Below are positions 13,813-18,359 of a stretch of 18,359 nt of DNA, one piece after another. Each line of letters begins with the position of its first letter. Positions within the stretch are counted from its first letter, which is position 1. Position numbers and translations under genes: made by a program. Under the pieces are notes generated by a model. The model did no database searches. It was given only the letters and a program-made list of their open reading frames with translations, and was not told the DNA's origin. The DNA lies in contig JBBDYH010000112.1 of the NCBI GenBank assembly GCA_040901795.1, forward strand, positions 1 to 18,359. Direction: 5' to 3'. The DNA is from JBBDYH01 sp040901795 (lineage in GTDB: Bacteria; Planctomycetota; Planctomycetia; Pirellulales; JALHPA01).

Positions 13813-15252
13813 TCAAAAGCCGCCGCTGTATTTCTCGAACTCGTCGTACGGTTTGTAAGCCGCGTTGTCGAAGCGCGTGAATTCGTGCTGCCAATGGAGC
13901 TTGGCCTCGCCGATCGGGCCGTTGCGCTGTTTGGCGAGGATGATCTCGGCCTGGCCGGCGACGCGGGCGCGGTCCTCTTCGTTGGTGCAGTAGTACTCCT
14001 CGCGGTGGACGAACATCACCACGTCGGCGTCCTGCTCGATGGCGCCCGACTCGCGAAGGTGGCTGAGCCGCGGCCTGCTCTCGCGGGAGATCTCCGCCTG
14101 GCGGTTTAGCTGCGCGAGGCACAACACCGGCAGGTTGAGCTCGCGCGCCAGACCCTTCAACCGGCGCGCGATCTTGGCGACCTGCTCCTGCCGCGGGTCC
14201 TTGGGATTGTCAGGCTCGATCAACTGCAGGTAATCGATCACCACCAGCCCAAGCTTATTGCGCCGCTTGAGGCGGCGGGCGGCGGCGGCGATTTCGGTCA
14301 TGGTGCGGCTGGGCGTGTCGTCAACGAACAGCGGCGCCTGGCTGATCTCGGCCGCCTTCTCGACGAGTTTGCGGCGGTCGTCGTTGGAGATTGTGCCGTT
14401 CCGCAAGCGGTGGCCGTTGACGCGGGCCGCCGAACAGAGTAAGCGGTCCCCCAACTCGAGCGACGACATTTCCAGGCTGACAAACAGCGTAGTGACCTTG
14501 AGCTCCAGCGAGACGTACTCGGCAATGTTCATCGCCAGCGCGGTCTTACCCATGCTGGGCCGCGCGGCCAGGATAATCAGCTCCGAATCGTGCAGGCCGC
14601 CGGTCAGCGCGTCGAGGTCGGTGAAGCCGGTTTCGATACCCCCCACCGCGTGCTCGTGCTTCATGCGGGCGTCGATGCGGACCAGCGCCTCGTGGAGGAT
14701 GTCGGCGATCGAGGCCACGTCTCCGCCGCCGCGCTTATCGAGAATGGCGAAGATCTTCTCTTCGGCCCGGCTAAGCATTTCGCGCGGCTCGGTGGCATCG
14801 TCGTAGGCGTCGCGGAGAATCTCGGTGCCGCTGTGGATGAGCTGCCGCAGCGTCGATTTGTCGCGGACGATGTTGGCGTAATAGACGGCGTGCGCCGCAT
14901 TGGGCACGGCGCGGGCAATCTCGGCCAGATAGGTCAACCCGCCGACGATTTCCAGATCGCCACAGGTCCGCAGGCGCTCGACCAAGAGCGTGGTGTCGAT
15001 CCGCTGTCCGCCGGTGTGCATGTCGAGCATGCACTGGTACAGCTTGCGGTGCGCTTCGTCGTAGAAGTCGTCGGTGCGAAGGATCAGCGCCACGTCGTCG
15101 CAGCAGTCGGGGAGCAGGAGGATGCTCCCCAGGACGCCGCGCTCGGCCTCAAGATTGCGCGGCGGCTGGCGGTCGAGGATTTCTGAAGTGACGAGCGGCT
15201 TGTCCGCGCGCGGCGGGCGACGCGCGTCGTCCAGGCGATGAACCGTGGCCAT
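13813..15252 (-). CDS. dnaB: Replicative DNA helicase DnaB
   Basis: Hexameric 5'-3' helicase at the replication fork. The 479-residue chain has the normal two-domain plan: an N-terminal helical domain (~30-130, with PRNLEAERGVLGSILLLPD and the Y/F-rich DDFYDEAHRKLY), a linker helix, and a RecA-like motor. Walker A is AARPSMGKT (229-237, K236), Walker B is LVVIDYLQL (336-344, D340), the sensor is CLAQLNR (378-384) and the arginine finger sits in AKQRNGP (440-446, R443). No intein is present: the motor runs straight through the Walker A, SLEMSS and IDYLQL sites where DnaB inteins usually insert. GGAG 10 nt upstream supports the ATG at 15252. A palindromic repeat lies between it and rplI, and a repeat-type terminator follows the gene. 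Confidence 0.97.
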   Translation of the reverse strand: MATVHRLDDARRPPRADKPLVTSEILDRQPPRNLEAERGVLGSILLLPDCCDDVALILRTDDFYDEAHRKLYQCMLDMHTGGQRIDTTLLVERLRTCGDLEIVGGLTYLAEIARAVPNAAHAVYYANIVRDKSTLRQLIHSGTEILRDAYDDATEPREMLSRAEEKIFAILDKRGGGDVASIADILHEALVRIDARMKHEHAVGGIETGFTDLDALTGGLHDSELIILAARPSMGKTALAMNIAEYVSLELKVTTLFVSLEMSSLELGDRLLCSAARVNGHRLRNGTISNDDRRKLVEKAAEISQAPLFVDDTPSRTMTEIAAAARRLKRRNKLGLVVIDYLQLIEPDNPKDPRQEQVAKIARRLKGLARELNLPVLCLAQLNRQAEISRESRPRLSHLRESGAIEQDADVVMFVHREEYYCTNEEDRARVAGQAEIILAKQRNGPIGEAKLHWQHEFTRFDNAAYKPYDEFEKYSGGF

Positions 15253-15321
15253 TGAAGAAGCTCTCCGTGCTGTGACTCGTGCGGCTGCATGCGCGCCGTG
15301 AGCGCATCAGTATAGCAGATT

Positions 15322-15372
15322 GTAGCCCGCACACTCCGTGTGCGGTGACGGCACACGGAGTGTGCCTACTAC
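15322..15372. repeat. Double palindrome between rplI and dnaB (GCACACTCCGTGTGC family)
   Basis: GCACACTCCGTGTGC (15329-15343) and its exact reverse complement GCACACGGAGTGTGC (15351-15365) are separated by 7 bp. Each 15-mer is also a hairpin by itself (GCACAC-TCC-GTGTGC). Less exact GTAG/CTAC ends extend the element to 15322-15372. It begins 1 bp after the rplI stop codon on the transcribed strand. Confidence 0.85.
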
Positions 15373-15373
15373 A

Positions 15374-15943
15374 TCACTTCGCCGGCTTTTCCTCTTTGGC
15401 CTTCACTTCTTTTTTCTTATCGGCCGCGATGTCTTCGGTGACCGTTGGCACGACCCAGACCTTCAGGTCGCCTTCGATTTCCTGGCCGAGGTGAATCAGC
15501 ACGGTGTAAAGTCCGAGCTCTTTGAGCGGTCCTTTGAGACGGACCTGGTCGGCCGTGATGGTGATATCGTGTTGCTTCAGCGCCTTGACGATCTCAATGG
15601 CGCCGACCGAGCCGTACAGGTGGCCTTCGTCGTTGGCGTTGGCTTCGATGGTGATCGACTGCTTGGCAAGCTGCTCGGCCAATTGCCGCAGGCCGGCCAG
15701 CCGCTGGTTCTGGATCGCCTGCAAGCGGGCCTTGTGCTTGTCGACCATCCGCTTGTGATGCTCGGTGGCAATGGTGGCGAGGCCCTGGGGCAGCAGGTAG
15801 TTCAGAGCGAAGCCGCGGCGGACCGCGACCACGTCGCCTTGTTTGCCGAGGTGATCGACCGACTGGATGAGCAGCAGTTCAATTTGACCGTTCGCGGCGC
15901 GGGGCAGGCGCGCCGAGGTGCGTTTGGGTTTTGTCGAAGGCAT
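15374..15943 (-). CDS. rplI: Ribosomal protein L9, with N-terminal extension
   Basis: Component of the large ribosomal subunit, near the L1 stalk. The 189-residue protein carries the L9 signature GKQGDVVAVRRGFALNYLLPQGLA (33-56) in its N-terminal RNA-binding domain, a long connecting helix (about 60-95) and the C-terminal domain (GHLYGSVGAIEIVKAL, KGPLKELGLYTVLIHL). It differs from the usual ~148-residue form in two ways: a basic ~20-residue N-terminal extension ahead of IELLLIQSVDHL, and a Lys/Glu-rich C-terminal tail (KKKEVKAKEEKPAK). No internal ATG offers the standard start, so the extension is probably real. No Shine-Dalgarno sequence precedes it; instead a CTGAACCC/AACCCTGA segment abuts the ATG. 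Between it and ssb is a repeat element where rpsR would be expected. Confidence 0.95.
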   Translation of the reverse strand: MPSTKPKRTSARLPRAANGQIELLLIQSVDHLGKQGDVVAVRRGFALNYLLPQGLATIATEHHKRMVDKHKARLQAIQNQRLAGLRQLAEQLAKQSITIEANANDEGHLYGSVGAIEIVKALKQHDITITADQVRLKGPLKELGLYTVLIHLGQEIEGDLKVWVVPTVTEDIAADKKKEVKAKEEKPAK

Positions 15944-15968
15944 ATCAGGGTTTGGGTTCAGGTCCTAT

Positions 15969-16080
15969 GGAGTGCGATGACTTGTCATCGCTTTCTTTTT
16001 CAAACAGGTTTCCAAATCAAACGATCGTCTGCCTATCCAGCCGAATCGAAATCCAAAGCGACGACAAGTCGCCGCACTCC
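15969..16080. repeat. Long inverted repeat between ssb and rplI (GTGCGATGACTTGTC family)
   Basis: The left arm 15969-15994 and right arm 16055-16080 are inverted copies, matching at 23 of 26 positions. Each arm contains its own hairpin (left GCGATGAC-TT-GTCATCGC; right GCGACGAC-AA-GTCGCCGC). The left arm is followed by TTTCTTTTT (15992-16000), so on the plus strand it looks like an intrinsic terminator, directed against the operon. A single arm with the same T-tract lies after dnaB at 13769-13804. Confidence 0.85.
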
Positions 16081-16086
16081 AAAGAT

Positions 16087-16563
16087 TTAAAACGGGATAT
16101 CGTCTCCGGATTCGGAGCTGCCGAAGTCGCCACTGGGAGCGTACTCGGCTTCCTCGTACTGCGGTTGCGTCGATGGACCGGGTCCGGGCGCACCCTGGCG
16201 GGCGGGCCGGTTGGCTCCGCCCGGCGCGCCGCCGCCCTTACTACCGAGCATTTGCATCTTTTCACCGACTACGCGGAGCTTGCTGAACTTCTTGCCTTCT
16301 TTCTCCCAACTGTCGTACTTCAGTCGCCCCTCGATAAGGACCGGAGAGCCCTTGCTAAGATACTCGCTGGCGACTTCGGCGGTCCGCGCCCAGAGCGTCA
16401 CATCGACGAATGTGGTTTCTTCGATCCATTCGCCGTTGGCCCCTTTGCGGCGGTCGTTCACTGCCAGGCCGACTTCGGCGACGGCCATGCCGCTGGGGAT
16501 GTATTTCAGCTCGGGATCGCGCGTCAGATTGCCGACCAAGATCACGCGGTTGTAACTGGCCAT
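16087..16563 (-). CDS. ssb: Single-stranded DNA-binding protein
   Basis: Homotetrameric SSB that coats single-stranded DNA in replication, repair and recombination. The 158-residue protein has an N-terminal OB fold (MASYNRVILVGNLTRDPEL...; TTFVDVTLWARTAEVASEYL; GSPVLIEGRLKYDSWEKEGK) to about residue 105, then a Gly/Pro/Gln-rich linker, and ends in the acidic tip DDIPF that recruits partner proteins. The frame is open nine codons upstream, but the ATG at 16563 gives the conserved MASYNRV start and has GGAG 7 nt ahead, so it is chosen. It stands between rpsF and rplI in the usual order for this cluster; rpsR is not next to it. Confidence 0.96.
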   Translation of the reverse strand: MASYNRVILVGNLTRDPELKYIPSGMAVAEVGLAVNDRRKGANGEWIEETTFVDVTLWARTAEVASEYLSKGSPVLIEGRLKYDSWEKEGKKFSKLRVVGEKMQMLGSKGGGAPGGANRPARQGAPGPGPSTQPQYEEAEYAPSGDFGSSESGDDIPF

Positions 16564-16595
16564 GGCGAAACTCCGAAGGATGTCTGTCACATCAA

Positions 16596-16619
16596 ACGAC
16601 GGCCTTGGAAGGCCGTCGT
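16596..16619. repeat. Perfect palindrome between rpsF and ssb (ACGACGGCCT family)
   Basis: ACGACGGCCT (16596-16605) and AGGCCGTCGT (16610-16619) pair over 10 bp around a 4-nt loop. It lies midway between the rpsF stop and the ssb ribosome binding site. It has no long T-run on the transcribed strand, so partial read-through or a stability role is more likely than full termination. Confidence 0.8.
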
Positions 16620-16632
16620 ACGCAAAGGAGGC

Positions 16633-17082
16633 TTACACTTCTTCGATCTCGACGGCGACCTCGTCAGGCGAAACCACCATCGCCTCGGCGGCCGGCGTCG
16701 CCTCTGCGGCCGCGGGCGCCGCCGGACCGCGTCGCTCGACGACCGGGCCGCCCGTGGCCAGCGCATGGCTGACCAGCGTATCGACGATCCGCGGATCAAC
16801 CTTCACAAACAGCGACCGCACGATATTCTCGTTCAACTGGCACTGGCGATTGATGCCAATCAATTGATCGGTGCTGACACGGAAATAAGTCAGCCAGTAG
16901 GTCCCCTTGCGCTGGCCATTGATCGGATACGCCAACCGGCGCTCCTCCCACAGGCGGCTGGCCAGCACTTCGCCGCCGGCCTGCGTAATCAGTTCCGAGA
17001 TTTGGGTTGAAACCGCCGCCTGGTCGCGCGAATAGCGGTTCGAGTCGAGTATGAACAGACCTTCGTAAACGTTTGCGGTCAA
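16633..17082 (-). CDS. rpsF: Ribosomal protein S6, TTG start
   Basis: Small-subunit protein that pairs with S18. The 149-residue chain shows the S6 fold pattern: NVYEGLFILDSNRY (4-17), GGEVLASRLWEERRLAYPINGQRKGTYW and ENIVRSLFVKVD. A C-terminal Ala/Pro/Glu-rich tail (AAPAAAEATPAAEA...VEIEEV) lengthens it beyond the usual 100-135 residues. The frame is open to an ATG at 17163, but that extension only translates the inverted repeat at 17104-17170. The TTG at 17082 has AGGAG 9 nt ahead and gives the normal L(M)TANVYEG start, so it is chosen. The cognate S18 gene is not in the window. A hairpin separates it from ssb. Confidence 0.93.
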   Translation of the reverse strand: MTANVYEGLFILDSNRYSRDQAAVSTQISELITQAGGEVLASRLWEERRLAYPINGQRKGTYWLTYFRVSTDQLIGINRQCQLNENIVRSLFVKVDPRIVDTLVSHALATGGPVVERRGPAAPAAAEATPAAEAMVVSPDEVAVEIEEV

Positions 17083-17103
17083 GGTTTCAGGCTCCTGGGT
17101 ATC

Positions 17104-17170
17104 GAGTAGGGTGGGCCTCGCCCACTGCTGCTTGGATTCGTATTCATGGTGGGCAGAGCCCACCCTACTC
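17104..17170. repeat. Inverted repeat, GAGTAGGGTGGGC family, copy 2
   Basis: The left arm 17104-17126 and right arm 17148-17170 match as inverted copies: gagtagggtgggc is exact, followed by three changed bases and gcccac. The right arm overlaps the pth gene and supplies its last codon and TAG stop. It is the same family as 3459-3550, with a shorter spacer. Confidence 0.88.
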
Positions 17171-17728
17171 TGCGTTGTATTTGTTCATCGCTGCGGCGAT
17201 GCCTTCGCGGGTCCACAGTTCCACAGCGTCGGCCGCACGCACAATCGCGAGTTCCATTTCGGGCAACTCGCTTTTGGCAAATCTACCCAGCACGAAGTCC
17301 GCCCCGTCCCAGCCTGTGGGCAGCGGACCTACGCCGATCCTCAGCCGCGGCACATTATCGGCGCCCAGCCGGCGAATAATGTCGGCCAGACCTTTTTGTC
17401 CGCCGCCGGAGCCTTGCGGCCGAATCCGCAGCCGGCCCAGCGGCAGGGCGAAATCGTCGCACACCACCAGCAGGTCGGCGTCGCTTAGTTTGTAAAAATC
17501 GCGGACCTGCACGGCCGTCGTGCCGCTTAAGTTCATGAATGTCTGCGGGCAGACGAGCAGGACCTTTTCACCGGCGATCGAGGCTTCGGCGACGGCGGCT
17601 TGAAAGTTGGCCTTTGCCGCCGCGGCCGCAAACCGGCGTGCCAACTCCTCCACCACCACAAATCCGACGTTATGCCGCGTACCGGCGTACTTCCGACCCG
17701 GGTTGCCCAGGCCAATGACGATCTTCAT
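17165..17728 (-). CDS. pth: Peptidyl-tRNA hydrolase
   Basis: Cytoplasmic enzyme that recycles tRNA from stalled peptidyl-tRNA. The 187-residue protein has the family marks GLGNPG (6-11), RHNVGF (18-23), TFMNLSG (63-69) and D91 in VVCDDF. The catalytic set N9, H19, N66 and D91 matches N10, H20, N68 and D93 of E. coli. The motif GGHNG of the E. coli enzyme reads GGQKG here (109-113), so the His-Asn pair, including N114 that contacts tRNA, is replaced by Gln-Lys. The stop codon is made by a dispersed repeat, and another repeat unit ends 2 bp ahead of the ATG at 17728, leaving no clear Shine-Dalgarno sequence. It lies in the usual place between rplY and rpsF. Confidence 0.95.
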   Translation of the reverse strand: MKIVIGLGNPGRKYAGTRHNVGFVVVEELARRFAAAAAKANFQAAVAEASIAGEKVLLVCPQTFMNLSGTTAVQVRDFYKLSDADLLVVCDDFALPLGRLRIRPQGSGGGQKGLADIIRRLGADNVPRLRIGVGPLPTGWDGADFVLGRFAKSELPEMELAIVRAADAVELWTREGIAAAMNKYNAE

Positions 17729-17730
17729 CG

Positions 17731-17753
17731 GTTGGAGTTCAACCTTTAGGTTG
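17731..17753 (-). repeat. Inverted variant copy of the 23-bp unit directly ahead of pth
   Basis: This is a reverse-oriented copy of the unit seen at 17779-17882. Its inner palindrome reads CAACCT-TT-AGGTTG instead of CAAGCT-TT-AGCTTG, so two bases changed together and base pairing is kept. It ends 2 bp from the pth start codon, taking the place of a Shine-Dalgarno sequence. Confidence 0.8.
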
Positions 17754-17778
17754 CGGGAACTCGCGCGGGCTTATTCAA

Positions 17779-17882
17779 CAAGCTAAAGCTTGAACTCCAA
17801 CGTAGCAAGCTAAAGCTTGGACTCCAACTCGGCAAGCTAAAGCTTGGACTCCAACTCGGCAAGCTAAAGCTTGAGCTCCAAC
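17779..17882 (+). repeat. Four tandem copies of the 23-bp CAAGCTAAAGCTTG unit, 27-bp period
   Basis: Units begin at 17779, 17806, 17833 and 17860, exactly 27 bp apart, with 4-bp spacers (gtag, tcgg, tcgg). Each is caagctaaagcttg plus a nine-base tail such as aactccaac or gactccaac. A degenerate remnant (tcgaaccccaac) follows and touches the rplY stop codon. The first unit is identical to the solo copy at 7976-7998. Because 27 is a multiple of three, two minus-strand frames stay open through the array, but they encode only a repetitive peptide. Confidence 0.92.
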
Positions 17883-17896
17883 GGCTCGAACCCCAA

Positions 17897-18359
17897 CTAT
17901 TCTTCCTCCCCCTCTTCCTCGGGCTTGCGGCCGATGATTTCCGGCTCGGCGGTTTCGGCGTGCAGTTCGGGCTCCGGCTCGGCGGCCGCCTCGACACATT
18001 GCACCACGATATCTTCGGCGTCGGCCAACGTCGTCACGTCCTCAGGGAGCTCCAATTGCCCGACGGTGATCGCATCTCCTTTATTCAGTCCGTTGATCTT
18101 TACCTGAATGCGGTCGGGGATCGCCGTGGCCAGGCACTCCACCGTGATTTCGTGCAGCAAGTGTTCAATCACGCCCCCATCGTTGACGCCCGGCGCCGTA
18201 CCCCGCAGCTCGATCGAGACCTGGACTTCGATCCGCTCGTCGGCCGACACCCGCGCGAAATCGACGTGCAGCACGTCGGCGCCAAAGGTGTCCCATTGCA
18301 GCGCGCGGATCAGGGCGCTTTCGTTCACGCCCCCCTTGAGCTCGACCAGCCGGCTATGA
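17897..18359 (-). CDS. rplY: Ribosomal protein L25/Ctc (partial, 5' end outside the window)
   Basis: Large-subunit protein that binds 5S rRNA, of the longer general-stress (Ctc/TL5) type. The visible part covers the end of the 5S-binding domain (LHVDFARV) and the whole C-terminal beta domain (IEVQVSIELRGTAPGVNDGGVIEHLLHEITVECLA, then a KINGLNKGDAITVGQLELP segment). It ends in an acidic tail (KPEEEGEEE). An apparent GTG at 18328 is internal: upstream codons to the window edge read HSRLVELKGG and continue the domain, so the gene runs on past 18359. It is the first visible gene of the cluster leading to dnaB, and tandem repeats separate it from pth. Confidence 0.93.
   Translation of the reverse strand, partial: HSRLVELKGGVNESALIRALQWDTFGADVLHVDFARVSADERIEVQVSIELRGTAPGVNDGGVIEHLLHEITVECLATAIPDRIQVKINGLNKGDAITVGQLELPEDVTTLADAEDIVVQCVEAAAEPEPELHAETAEPEIIGRKPEEEGEEE

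Noticed and set aside
15338..16090. A 250-codon plus-strand open frame over rplI
   Set aside because: It is antisense to an unmistakable L9 gene and extends through two palindromic repeats.
15931..17010. A 359-codon plus-strand open frame across ssb and rpsF
   Set aside because: It is antisense to two clearly recognised genes, runs through repeats, and its translation has no family character; high G+C makes such long shadow frames common.
17779..17882. CRISPR-like array
   Set aside because: The spacers are 4 bp and nearly constant, and no cas genes are present; it is a simple tandem array of palindromic units.
17746..17999. Minus-strand open frames through the tandem repeats
   Set aside because: They stay open only because the 27-bp period is a multiple of three; the product is a repeated short peptide overlapping the end of rplY.

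Overview
The window reads as chromosomal DNA of a planctomycete, probably near the Pirellulales. This is an inference from moderate-to-high G+C, a secreted DUF1080 (3-keto-disaccharide hydrolase type) protein, small lineage-type hypothetical proteins, many Shine-Dalgarno-poor starts, and abundant short palindromic repeats between genes. No phage, IS element, rRNA, tRNA or CRISPR array was recognised.

Left part (1-3458, minus strand): a membrane-bound O-acyltransferase (MBOAT), S-adenosylhomocysteine hydrolase (ahcY) and a stand-alone trpF. Middle part (3874-9128, plus strand): an ExeA/GspA-like AAA ATPase with a long acidic tail, a polyprenol-phosphate mannosyltransferase-type GT2 enzyme 9 bp behind it, a small conserved hypothetical, a receiver domain fused to an RsbW-like ATPase, and a PilT-type retraction ATPase. 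Two assembly or pilus-type ATPases plus a phospho-relay protein hint at surface-appendage or secretion control, but no pilin, secretin or platform protein is present. Accessory stretch (9170-9955): a small hypothetical and a complete YefM/YoeB-type toxin-antitoxin pair whose toxin starts inside the antitoxin gene. Then come a secreted DUF1080 protein (minus), a divergent large secreted protein of unknown function (plus), and a class I SAM methyltransferase (minus).

Right part (13813-18359, minus strand): the translation/replication cluster rplY(ctc)-pth-rpsF-ssb-rplI-dnaB, transcribed right to left, with rplY cut by the window end. rpsR, which commonly lies between ssb and rplI, is not there.

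The least ordinary signal is not a gene. Every junction of the rplY-dnaB cluster, the 3' end of dnaB, and most other gene borders carry short palindromic elements of several distinct families. Some recur within the window: the GAGTAGGGTGGGC family at 3459-3550 and 17104-17170; the GTGCGATGACTTGTC family at 13769-13804 and twice in 15969-16080; and a 23-bp unit at 7976-7998 that reappears as four tandem copies plus an inverted copy at 17731-17882. They abut or overlap start and stop codons (trpF, pth, rplI, dnaB, the receiver-ATPase gene), in places supply the stop codon, and in one family carry a terminator-like T-tract. They look like a population of dispersed repeats tuned to gene boundaries and may act as terminators, attenuators or mRNA-stability elements.
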